Below are positions 1 to 6,326 of a stretch of 11,740 bases of DNA, piece after piece. Numbering within the stretch: position 1 is the first letter of the stretch; each line of letters opens with the position of its first letter. The stretch is taken from assembly GCA_028291305.1 (NCBI GenBank), contig JAQGII010000146.1:1-11740 (forward strand), written 5' to 3'. Under the pieces are notes generated by a model. It saw only the letters and a list, made by a program, of their open reading frames with translations, had not been told where the DNA came from and searched no databases. The position numbers and the translations under genes were made by a program. The stretch is from Caulobacteraceae bacterium. GTDB lineage: Bacteria > Pseudomonadota > Alphaproteobacteria > Caulobacterales > Caulobacteraceae.

Positions 1-2
1 CC

Positions 3-143
3 GCCGCGACGAACACGAACACGAACACCAATTCCGCGCCCATCGTCACGGGCTCGAATGCGGTTGCGGTGGCGGCAAGCTCCTCGAGCAGCGGCGGCGC
101 CGCTGGCGGCGGCGGCGGCGGCACCGACTACACGCCCCACTAA
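3..143 (+). CDS. C-terminal fragment of an unidentified low-complexity protein
   Basis: An open frame enters from the left edge and ends at TAA 141-143, so only the last 46 residues are visible. They start with an alternating Thr/Asn run, pass through an Ala/Ser/Val-rich stretch, then a Ser4 and a Gly6 run, and end in TDYTPH. This composition fits a flexible, probably extracytoplasmic tail or linker, but no domain or catalytic motif is present and I do not recognise the family. It lies on the same strand as the exopolysaccharide-type operon that begins 77 nt downstream and may be functionally related, though a weak hairpin lies between them. That the frame is coding is supported by uninterrupted codons with G/C third positions and a clean stop. 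A chance frame in GC-rich DNA cannot be fully excluded. Confidence 0.5.
   Translation, partial: AATNTNTNTNSAPIVTGSNAVAVAASSSSSGGAAGGGGGGTDYTPH
9..26 (+). repeat. Three tandem copies of ACGAAC
   Basis: The hexamer ACGAAC is repeated three times without change and encodes the Thr-Asn run in the tail of the leftmost gene. It is short, in frame, and a slippage event would only change the number of Thr-Asn pairs. Confidence 0.8.
105..122 (+). repeat. (GGC)6 trinucleotide run encoding Gly6
   Basis: Six perfect GGC units encode a hexaglycine stretch near the C-terminus of the leftmost gene. Copy-number change would keep the frame. Such runs are common in high-GC genomes, so no special function is implied. 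Confidence 0.85.
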
Positions 144-150
144 AGGCTCC

Positions 151-174
151 GCCCGACGGGGGTATCGATCGGGC
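151..174 (+). terminator. Weak terminator-like hairpin before the barrel gene
   Basis: GCCCGA (151-156) and TCGGGC (169-174) form a perfect 6-bp stem around a 12-nt loop, 7 nt after the stop of the leftmost gene. A short T-rich patch (ATTTT at 191-195) lies about 17 nt further on, too far for a textbook intrinsic terminator. It could separate the leftmost gene from the downstream operon, or be chance pairing in GC-rich DNA. Confidence 0.3.
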
Positions 175-220
175 AGGCGCGGGGGCGTCTATTTTCCAGG
201 CAGAAATCAAAGGGGGCGGC

Positions 221-1507
221 ATGGCTAGGGCTTTGTCCGGAGTGATCTTGGGTGGCGTAACGCTTCTGGCGGTGGCTCCCGCCATGGCGCAGCAGAAGGC
301 CTTGGCCGACGGACCTTCGCAGAGCATGTTCGCCCGCGACCGCAACGTCAGCGTGTTGCAGCGCCCTCACCCCGGGTACGAGCCCTTCCCCGTGCCCCTG
401 GGCGCCTTCACCGGCCTGCCCAAGCTGGCGGCGGGCGTGGAGGCGAACGACAACATCTACGCGTCGCAGACCGCCAAGAGCGCCGACACCATCTTCACCA
501 TCAATCCCGAAGTGGACCTGACGTCGAACTGGTCGCGCAACCAGCTGCAGGCCTACGCCCGCTCGGCGTCGCGGCAGTATTCCAAGCACAACTCCGAAAG
601 CACCACCGACTGGCAGGTCGGCGGGGCCGGGCGCCTGGGCGCCGGCCACGGCAACCTGAACGCCGGCGGAGACACCGGCTACTTCACCGAGCCGCGCACC
701 TCGACCAACACCTCGCACGTTTCCGCCCACCCGATCCGCTACACCCAGAGCAACGCCTTCGTCGGCGGCATGCAGGAACTCAACCGCGTGCGCCTGTCGG
801 CGCGTTACGACTACGCCAACCTCGACTACCAGAACGGCCGGGACGGCGCCGGCGCCTCGGTGTTCGAGAACGACCGCGACCACCATATCTCGACCGTTTC
901 CGGCAAGGCGGAATACGCCGTCAGCCCGGCCACCGCCGTGTTCGTCGACGCCGCCTACAACGAGCACCGCTACAGCCTGACGCCGCCGTCGGTGAGCACC
1001 GACCGCAACTCCAAGGGCAGCGAAGTGCACGTCGGCGCCAACTTCGATATCAGCCACGTGACGCGCGGCGAAGTCGAGGTCGGCTACCTGAAGCAGGACT
1101 TCGCTTCGACCTTCGGCTCGATCTCCGGCCTCAGCGCCAAGGCCCTGGTGGAGTGGTTCCCGACCCAGCTGACGACCATCACCTTGAACGGCTCGCGCGC
1201 CTTCCAGGACGCGGCGGTGGCCGGCTCGCCCGCCTACATCGCCGAGATCGTCGGCCTGCAGGCCGACCACGAGCTGCTGCGCAACGTCATCCTCACCGGC
1301 CATGTCGGCCTCGAGAACGACGACTACCACAACGTGGCCCGCAAGGACCGCAGCACCAGCGCCTCGGTCGGCGTCAAGTATCTGCTGAACCGCCTTGTCG
1401 GCGTGAGCGTGTCCTACGTCTATCTGGACCAGGATTCCTCGGGCGCCGCCAAGGGTCCCAAGTACACCGTCAACCGCGTCATGGCGTCGACGACCCTGCA
1501 GTTCTGA
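221..1507 (+). CDS. Outer-membrane beta-barrel protein (BBP2-like), exopolysaccharide-associated
   Basis: 428 residues. A Sec signal peptide is clear: Arg3, a hydrophobic core at about 5-20, and an AMA|Q cleavage site after residue 23. The mature part alternates polar and hydrophobic residues in many short Tyr/Val/Gly-rich strands with Asn/Asp/Ser turns, has no hydrophobic helices, and ends in a strand whose last residue is Phe. That is the terminal signature used for outer-membrane barrel insertion. The start at 221 is preceded by AAAGGGGG about 4 nt upstream, a good ribosome site. This matches the alphaproteobacterial 'outer membrane beta-barrel' families (BBP2 type) often found beside polysaccharide genes. 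The next gene, a Wzc-type kinase, follows after 28 nt with no terminator, so the two are probably co-transcribed. By inference it forms or assists the outer-membrane exit for the polysaccharide. The exact family and any pore function cannot be proved from sequence alone; a structural or adhesin role is the alternative. Confidence 0.8.
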   Translation: MARALSGVILGGVTLLAVAPAMAQQKALADGPSQSMFARDRNVSVLQRPHPGYEPFPVPLGAFTGLPKLAAGVEANDNIYASQTAKSADTIFTINPEVDLTSNWSRNQLQAYARSASRQYSKHNSESTTDWQVGGAGRLGAGHGNLNAGGDTGYFTEPRTSTNTSHVSAHPIRYTQSNAFVGGMQELNRVRLSARYDYANLDYQNGRDGAGASVFENDRDHHISTVSGKAEYAVSPATAVFVDAAYNEHRYSLTPPSVSTDRNSKGSEVHVGANFDISHVTRGEVEVGYLKQDFASTFGSISGLSAKALVEWFPTQLTTITLNGSRAFQDAAVAGSPAYIAEIVGLQADHELLRNVILTGHVGLENDDYHNVARKDRSTSASVGVKYLLNRLVGVSVSYVYLDQDSSGAAKGPKYTVNRVMASTTLQF

Positions 1508-1535
1508 TCCCAGGCTCCTCCAGTCGGTCAAAAGC

Positions 1536-3776
1536 ATGAATATTCAGCGCATCCTGCCGACCCTGAGGTCCAACCCTTCCGACTCGGAACGCGATCCGCT
1601 GCAGCTGATCGCGACCTTCAGAAGGCGGCTGCGCCTGTTCGCGGCCGCCTTCGTCCTGGTCCTGGCGGCGGTGCTCGTCTTCACCCTGCAACAGACGCCG
1701 CGCTACACGGCCACCTCCTATGTGATGATCGACACCCGCAAGCGGGACGTCAGCAAGATCGACGAGGTGCTCTCGGGCCTGCCTGCGGATTCCAGCGCCG
1801 TGGACACCGAGGTCGAGATCCTCAAGTCGCGCTCCCTGGCGAGCCGCGTGGTGCAGCACCTGCACCTGGACAAGGACCCCGAGTTCAACGGCAGGCTGAA
1901 GAAGCCGTCGATGTTCGCCACGGTGATGGCCGCCCCGGGCCAGCTGTTCCATTCCGCCGCGCCGCAGCTGTCCGGCCAGGCCCTGGCCGACCAGAAGGTC
2001 CTGGAGGACAGGAAGGCGTTCGACGGCGTCGTCGACCGGGTGCTCAGGCGCCTGAAGGTCAGCCGCTCGGGCCTGACCTACGTCATCGCCATCGACTTCA
2101 CCTCGACCAACGGGCCCAAGGCCTCCGACATCGCCAACACCTTCGCCCAGGACTATCTGCTGGAGCAGCTCGAGGCCAAGTTCGACGCCACCAAGCAGGC
2201 CAGCGGCTGGCTGGACGACCGGCTGGGTCAGCTGCGCACCCAGGTGGAGCAGGCCGAGAACGCGGTGGCCACCTACCGCACCCAGACCGGCCTGATCGGC
2301 GCGGTGGGCTCCAACCTGACCGAGCAGGAGGTCTCCAACCTCAACCAGCAGCTGGCCCTGGCCCAGGCGCAGCAGGCCGAGCAGGAAGCCAAGGTCCGCA
2401 CCGCCCGCCAGCAGCTGGCCAACGGCTCGACCGGCGAGGACGTCGGGGCCGCGCTGGACTCCGATGTGGTCAAGCAGCTGCGCCAGCAGCGCGCCGAGGT
2501 CAGCGGCAAGCTGGCCGACCTGCAGACCCGCTACGGCGCGCGCCACCCCGAGGTGCAGCGCGTGGACCGGCAGATGGTCGACATCGACGCCCAGATCCAG
2601 CAGGAGATCAACCGCACCATCTCCAACCTGGACGCCCAGGCCAATGTCGCCCGCCAGCGGGTCATTTCGATCCAGGGCAGCCTGGGCCACGCCCGCGGCA
2701 CCCTGGCCGGCAACAACACCGCCGCCGTCCGCCTGAACGAGCTGGAGCGCAACGCCACCTCGGTGCGCACCCTCTACGAGAGCTTCCTGAACCGCTTCAA
2801 GGAAACCACCACCCAGCAGGGCATGGAGGATTCCGACGCGCGCGTGGTGTCCCACGCCAAGATCCCCAGCGACCCCAGCTTTCCCAAGCTCGGCCTGAAC
2901 CTGGCCCTGGGCGCCCTGTTCGGCCTGGCTGCCGGCGTCGCGGCGGTATTCCTGGCCGAAGCCCTGGACAGCGGCATCGCCACCTCCGAAGACGTCGAGC
3001 GCCTCCTGGGCGTCGCCAGCCTGGGCTCGATCCCCCTGCTGTCCTCGACCATGGCCATCAAGGGCGGCGCCCCCCAATCGCCCGCCGAGATGGTGGTCGA
3101 GCGGCCGCTGTCGGCCTTCGCCGAGGCATTCCGCAACCTGCGCACCTCGATCGTCTATTCGCGCGTCGACAAGCCCGTCCGGGTGATCGCGGTGACCTCC
3201 TCCCTGCCCGGCGAGGGCAAGACCACCACCGCCTTCTGCCTGGGCCGGGCCATGGCCATGTCGGGCAGCCGCGCCGTGGTGGTCGACTGCGACGTGCGCC
3301 GCCGCAACATCAACCGCCTGCTCGGCCATGAACCGGCGGTGGGCCTGATGGAAGTGCTGGCCGGCAAGGCGACCCTGGATCAGGCCCTGGTGCTCGACAG
3401 CGCCTCGGGCGCCTGGTTCCTGCCGCTGGCGCGGTCCAGCTTCACGCCCAAGGACCTGTTCGGCGGTCAGGCCATGACCAACCTGCTCACCGACCTGAAG
3501 AGCCGTTTCGAGTTCGTGATCCTCGACACGGCTCCGGTGCTGCCGGTGGCCGACACCCGCTCGCTGGCGCCCAAGGCCGACGTGGTGGTCTTCCTGACCC
3601 TGTGGCGCCGCACCCCGCGCCGGGCCGTGCAGGCCGCCTTCGACCTGCTGCGTTCGGTGGGCGCCGATATCGCCGGCGTCGCCCTGACCCAGGTCGATAT
3701 GCGCGAACAGGCCAAGTACGGCTACGGCGACGCGGGCTACTATTACCGGGCCTACCGCAAGTACTATGCCCAATGA
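1536..3776 (+). CDS. Wzc/GumC-type polysaccharide co-polymerase fused to a tyrosine autokinase (BY-kinase)
   Basis: 746 residues, usual length for fused Wzc proteins. Layout: cytoplasmic N-terminus; TM1 at about 33-51; Wzz chain-length domain from about 55; a long periplasmic coiled-coil/GNVR-type region (about 210-430, Gln/Ala/Glu-rich); TM2 at about 451-475 after a Pro-containing segment; and a C-terminal cytoplasmic kinase. Kinase motifs seen: the oligomerisation motif EX2RX2R at 530-536, Walker A GEGKTTT at 559-565 (Lys562), Walker A' VVVDCDVRR at 581-589 (Asp584, Asp586), and Walker B VILDTAP at 661-667 (Asp664). The last 19 residues carry eight tyrosines, the autophosphorylation cluster. 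In the family, cycles of kinase ring assembly and phosphorylation control export and length of capsular or exopolysaccharide. The start at 1536 has only a weak ribosome site, which suits coupling to the barrel gene 28 nt upstream. The 3' end overlaps the ligase gene by 11 nt. Family assignment is secure; the polymer is unknown. Confidence 0.95.
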   Translation: MNIQRILPTLRSNPSDSERDPLQLIATFRRRLRLFAAAFVLVLAAVLVFTLQQTPRYTATSYVMIDTRKRDVSKIDEVLSGLPADSSAVDTEVEILKSRSLASRVVQHLHLDKDPEFNGRLKKPSMFATVMAAPGQLFHSAAPQLSGQALADQKVLEDRKAFDGVVDRVLRRLKVSRSGLTYVIAIDFTSTNGPKASDIANTFAQDYLLEQLEAKFDATKQASGWLDDRLGQLRTQVEQAENAVATYRTQTGLIGAVGSNLTEQEVSNLNQQLALAQAQQAEQEAKVRTARQQLANGSTGEDVGAALDSDVVKQLRQQRAEVSGKLADLQTRYGARHPEVQRVDRQMVDIDAQIQQEINRTISNLDAQANVARQRVISIQGSLGHARGTLAGNNTAAVRLNELERNATSVRTLYESFLNRFKETTTQQGMEDSDARVVSHAKIPSDPSFPKLGLNLALGALFGLAAGVAAVFLAEALDSGIATSEDVERLLGVASLGSIPLLSSTMAIKGGAPQSPAEMVVERPLSAFAEAFRNLRTSIVYSRVDKPVRVIAVTSSLPGEGKTTTAFCLGRAMAMSGSRAVVVDCDVRRRNINRLLGHEPAVGLMEVLAGKATLDQALVLDSASGAWFLPLARSSFTPKDLFGGQAMTNLLTDLKSRFEFVILDTAPVLPVADTRSLAPKADVVVFLTLWRRTPRRAVQAAFDLLRSVGADIAGVALTQVDMREQAKYGYGDAGYYYRAYRKYYAQ

Positions 3777-5124
3777 CGGCCGGCTGAAGGCCGACCCCTT
3801 CGCCCTGGCGGTGGTCGGCCTGCTGTTTGCCGAGCACCTGTTGTTCGGCGCCAACCGCGCGGACCTCGGCCTGCTGTTCGCCGTCCTGCACCTCCTGATC
3901 CTGGCCGGCCTCGTCGCCTTCACCCGGGGCGCGCAGCCGCCCCGCCTGCCGCTGGCCTGGCCCGGGGCCCTGCTCGGCGTGGTCTTCGCCCTTGGGGTCA
4001 TCAGCGTCCTGCCCCTCGGCCCGCCCCTGGCCCATCCCCTGTGGAGCTATGTACCCGGTTCGCCGGCCAGCATTTCCCTGGACCCGGCGGGCACGCGCCT
4101 GGAGTTGATCAAGCTGGCGGGCTACGCGGCCCTGTTCCTGGTCGGCGCCGGCTTCGGCGCCCGGCGGGAGGGCGCCGAACGGCTGGCCGCCTACATCGTC
4201 TATGGCGGCATCCTCTATTGCGCCTGGGCCTTCATGGCCTGGGTCACCAGCCCCAACGCCATCTTCGGCGTGCCGCGCCCCTACGGGACCGACCGCCTGG
4301 CCGGCTCCTTCCTCAGCGTCAACACGGCGGGAACCCTGTTCGCCTCCCTGGCTGTGATGTCGCTGGTGGCGCTCCTGCGCCCCTTCGCCCGCGCCCGCAG
4401 TCCCGGCGAGCGCCGGCGGCTGGAAGACTTCACCGCCCTGTGGCCCCAGGGGCTGCTGCTGCTCCTCGCCCTGCCGTGCCTGCTGCTGTCCGCCTCGCGC
4501 GGCGGACTGATCTCGTTCGTGGCGGCCACCCTGATCTCGATCGGCTGCCTGGCCTGGATCAAGAGCTCGCAACGCAGCCTGTCGGGCGGGTTCATCGCAG
4601 TGGTCAGCCTGCTGCTGTTCGCCAGCTCGGTGGTCTTCCTGGTCAGCGGCGAGCACACGGCCGCCAGGCTGGGCCAGATCGACCCGGTCAACAACGACCG
4701 CCTGCAACTGGTCGCCGCCTACTGGCCGACGGTGAAGGCTTCGCCCTGGCTGGGATACGGCCTGGGGGCGTTCAAGTCGTTCAACTACATCAGCATGACC
4801 GTGCAGAACGGCGTGCTGCTGGCCTTCCTGGGCGCGGCGCACAACGTCTATCTGCAATGGCTGCTGCAGATGGGCGCGCCCGGCGCCCTGGCCATGTTCG
4901 GCTGCGTCGGCGCGGTGCTGGTCGCCACCGCTCGCGGCGCGGCGCGGCGCGCGAGCCAGCAGACGCTCGCCGTCTCCTGCCTGGGCGTGGCGGCGGTGTT
5001 CGCCGTGCACGGCCTTGTGGACTATGCGTTGGAGGCGCCTTCGATGGCCGCCTTCTTCTCGCTGATCCTGGGCCTGGGCTACGGCATCGCCGAGCGGCCG
5101 GCGGGCGGCCGGTCCAGGCGCTGA
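3766..5124 (+). CDS. O-antigen ligase / Wzy polymerase-like multi-spanning membrane protein
   Basis: 452 residues, mostly hydrophobic. Roughly ten or more membrane segments are visible (for example about 12-27, 35-53, 63-84, 117-130, 143-160, 186-205, 228-243, 246-264, 275-293, 371-388, 401-419, 424-440). Wzy_C-type signatures are present: SASRGG at 242-247 at the end of a membrane helix; a periplasmic stretch with NDRLQL, then SPWLGYGLGAF at 326-336; and AAHNVYLQ at 357-364 leading into the next helix. In the family, these glycosyltransferases of the GT-C class polymerise or transfer lipid-linked oligosaccharide at the periplasmic face. The ATG lies inside the end of the Wzc-type gene (11-nt overlap, different frame), so translation is probably coupled. 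Polymerase (Wzy) is more likely than lipid A ligase (WaaL) because it sits next to a co-polymerase, but sequence does not separate the two. No flippase or glycosyltransferase gene is visible in this window. Confidence 0.85.
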   Translation: MPNDGRLKADPFALAVVGLLFAEHLLFGANRADLGLLFAVLHLLILAGLVAFTRGAQPPRLPLAWPGALLGVVFALGVISVLPLGPPLAHPLWSYVPGSPASISLDPAGTRLELIKLAGYAALFLVGAGFGARREGAERLAAYIVYGGILYCAWAFMAWVTSPNAIFGVPRPYGTDRLAGSFLSVNTAGTLFASLAVMSLVALLRPFARARSPGERRRLEDFTALWPQGLLLLLALPCLLLSASRGGLISFVAATLISIGCLAWIKSSQRSLSGGFIAVVSLLLFASSVVFLVSGEHTAARLGQIDPVNNDRLQLVAAYWPTVKASPWLGYGLGAFKSFNYISMTVQNGVLLAFLGAAHNVYLQWLLQMGAPGALAMFGCVGAVLVATARGAARRASQQTLAVSCLGVAAVFAVHGLVDYALEAPSMAAFFSLILGLGYGIAERPAGGRSRR

Positions 5125-5141
5125 GGCCGAGACCTGCGCTC

Positions 5142-5157
5142 AGCCGCCAGGGCGGTT
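5142..5157. terminator. Weak bidirectional hairpin between convergent genes
   Basis: AGCCGC and GCGGTT pair (six pairs, one of them G-T) around a 4-nt loop, centred in the 38-nt gap between the ligase stop and the VanZ-like stop. No T-tract follows on either strand, so support rests on position and stem only. Confidence 0.3.
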
Positions 5158-5162
5158 GGTCG

Positions 5163-5582
5163 TCAACTGTCGTCGCCCTCGACCACGATCGGTGGCGGCG
5201 GACGCTCGCGAAACGATCTGCGGAAATCGGCGACGAACATCGGCGACAGCGCCGCAAGGATGCCGCCGATGTCGGCCACCCAATCCTCCGCCGCGCTCAC
5301 CTCGTGCGGCGGCGCGAACACGCGCATCGCCTCCAGGATGCTGGCCAGCACGGCGACGTCCAGCAGCAGCCGGCTCGGGCTCACGTGGTACCGCGCCGCC
5401 GCCATGGACAGGGTCATCAGGTAGAAGGCGGCGAAGTGCTCCAGGTGATAGGAATAGAGCAGGTGGGGCACCCAGTTGCTCGGCGCCAGGGACGCGAAAC
5501 TGACCCCGGCGATCAGCGACAGGAAGGTCACCCGCGCCGCCACCGCCAGAGGATCGTTGTCCTTGCGTATGATCATCTGCAT
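5163..5582 (-). CDS. VanZ-like small membrane protein
   Basis: 139 residues from ATG 5582, with an AGG about 9 nt upstream; an alternative ATG lies at 5576. The open frame runs further upstream, but that extension is Pro/Arg/His-rich, overlaps the regA stop region, and lacks membrane character, so I excluded it. Hydrophobic segments are seen at about 11-33, 47-63, 72-90 and 103-118. VanZ-type features are the HLEHFAAFYLM block (46-56) and a downstream Glu84...Asp104-IGG pattern, resembling the family's K..H...F and D...N..G signatures. The C-terminus is a charged, Pro-rich tail. VanZ relatives occur widely next to polysaccharide genes. VanZ itself gives teicoplanin resistance by an unknown mechanism, so no reaction can be assigned. 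It converges on the export operon and has its own candidate promoter at 5625-5653. Confidence 0.75.
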   Translation of the reverse strand: MQMIIRKDNDPLAVAARVTFLSLIAGVSFASLAPSNWVPHLLYSYHLEHFAAFYLMTLSMAAARYHVSPSRLLLDVAVLASILEAMRVFAPPHEVSAAEDWVADIGGILAALSPMFVADFRRSFRERPPPPIVVEGDDS

Positions 5583-5624
5583 GCTCGCAAACCTGCGCGG
5601 TCTCCAAAAGGCCGGCTTGGAAAG

Positions 5625-5653
5625 CTTAGCGCATCGCCCTGTATCGTGGACAA
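5625..5653 (-). promoter_or_regulatory. Candidate housekeeping-sigma promoter for the VanZ-like gene
   Basis: On the - strand TTGTCC (5653-5648) is followed after 17 nt by GCTAAG (5630-5625), about 42 nt before the ATG at 5582. This resembles the Caulobacter sigma-73 pattern of a TTGAC-like -35 and a GCTA-type -10. If the -10 hexamer is set at TAAGCT, however, the spacer becomes 19 nt, longer than ideal. It lies in a locally less GC-rich, non-coding stretch. Confidence 0.35.
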
Positions 5654-5673
5654 CCTGGATTTGTTCCACCCGG

Positions 5674-5691
5674 GGCCGAAGAGACTTCGCC
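5674..5691 (-). terminator. Hairpin downstream of the response-regulator gene
   Basis: CGAAG (5677-5681) and CTTCG (5685-5689) form a perfect 5-bp stem with a 3-nt loop. Two more G-C pairs extend it outward past one bulged C. It lies 4 nt beyond the regA stop in the transcription direction. No T-run follows, so it is a weak intrinsic terminator candidate for the regB-regA transcript. Confidence 0.35.
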
Positions 5692-5695
5692 TGGA

Positions 5696-6250
5696 CTACC
5701 TGGGCGCGCGCTTGGCGAGGATGCGCTGCAGGGTGCGCCGGTGCATGTTCAGGCGGCGGGCGGTCTCGGACACATTGTGCCCGCATAGCTCATAGACGCG
5801 CTGGATGTGCTCCCAGCGCACCCGGTCCGCCGACATCGGATTGTCCGGCGGCGCCGGACCGTCCTCGCGCGCCAGCAGGGCCCGGACCACGTCGTCGGCG
5901 TCAGCGGGCTTGGGCAGGTAATCCACCGCTCCCGCCTTCACCGCCGCCACGGCGCTGGCGATATTGCCGTAGCCCGTCAGCATCACCACCCGCGCCTCCG
6001 GGCGCACGGCATGGATCGCCTCTACGACGCCCAGGCCGTTGCCGTCCTCCAGCCGCATGTCCACCACCGCGAACGCGGGCGCCGACACCTTGAGGGCCGC
6101 GAGGGCCTCGGCGACGCTGGCCACCAGGGTCGGCTCGAAGCCGCGGCTTTCCAGGGCCCGCCCCAGGCGCATGCGCAGGGGCGTGTCGTCGTCCAACACC
6201 AACAGGGATTTGTCGGCAAGGTCAGCAATGACGTCTGACAGGTCGGTCAT
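5696..6250 (-). CDS. regA: RegA/ActR/PrrA-family redox response regulator
   Basis: 184 residues. The receiver domain (about 14-125) has the acidic pocket Asp20-22, phospho-acceptor Asp64 in VVDMRLEDGNG, the Thr92 switch in MLTGYG, and Lys114 in YLPKP. After a Pro-rich linker (131-138) comes the Fis-type helix-turn-helix (about 141-184), with the nearly invariant family sequence RVRWEHIQRVYE and SETARRLNMHRRTLQRIL. In the family, the protein is phosphorylated by RegB when the quinone pool is reduced or oxygen is low, and it controls respiration, carbon and nitrogen fixation, and hydrogenase genes. Start choice: tandem ATGs at 6253 and 6250; GGGA lies 4 and 7 nt upstream respectively, so 6250 has the better spacing. 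A much longer open frame continuing into the kinase gene is a shadow. The kinase lies 76 nt upstream on the same strand, and a RegA-box-like sequence sits between them. Confidence 0.97.
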   Translation of the reverse strand: MTDLSDVIADLADKSLLVLDDDTPLRMRLGRALESRGFEPTLVASVAEALAALKVSAPAFAVVDMRLEDGNGLGVVEAIHAVRPEARVVMLTGYGNIASAVAAVKAGAVDYLPKPADADDVVRALLAREDGPAPPDNPMSADRVRWEHIQRVYELCGHNVSETARRLNMHRRTLQRILAKRAPR

Positions 6251-6280
6251 CATCAAATCCCACAATGCCAAATGATAGGT

Positions 6281-6295
6281 GCGACATCTTGTCCC
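6281..6295 (-). promoter_or_regulatory. Candidate RegA/ActR binding box in front of regA
   Basis: GCGACATCTTGTCCC (+ strand) agrees at 13 of 15 positions with the published R. capsulatus RegA consensus as I remember it (GNGRCRTTNNGNCGC). It contains a perfect GACA-N3-TGTC inverted repeat. It lies about 30 nt upstream of the regA start, within the 76-nt regB-regA gap, so it could mediate autoregulation. Match by eye only; in GC-rich DNA partial matches occur by chance. Confidence 0.4.
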
Positions 6296-6303
6296 AGTTC
6301 TGC

Positions 6304-6317
6304 CCTTGGGCTCAAGG
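6304..6317 (-). repeat. Inverted repeat CCTTG-N4-CAAGG after the kinase stop
   Basis: A perfect 5-bp stem with a 4-nt loop lies 9 nt downstream of the kinase stop and 9 nt from the RegA-box-like site. Without a T-tract it is a poor terminator. It may attenuate read-through from regB into regA, stabilise the regB mRNA 3' end, or be part of an operator. Confidence 0.4.
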
Positions 6318-6326
6318 ACCTTATTG

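Noticed and set aside
140..1537. 465-codon open frame on the - strand opposite the barrel gene
   Set aside because: Val/Gly/Ala/Arg-rich shadow without signal peptide or motif. The + strand protein has a signal peptide, ribosome site and barrel pattern.
1479..4001. 840-codon open frame on the - strand opposite the Wzc-type gene
   Set aside because: The predicted protein is a featureless Gly/Gln/Ala/Val/His mixture with no domain. It is the usual antisense frame produced by strong GC third-position bias; the + strand has the full Wzc motif set.
3487..5010. 507-codon - strand frame opposite the Wzc and ligase genes
   Set aside because: Gln/Gly/Arg-rich composition and a Pro/Arg-rich end, no recognisable domain; complementary to a hydrophobic coding sequence, which yields such artefacts.
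5583..5786. N-terminal extension of the VanZ-like frame by 68 residues
   Set aside because: It overlaps the end of regA, is His/Pro/Arg-rich, and would place a long unstructured segment before the first membrane helix. The ATG at 5582 is better supported.
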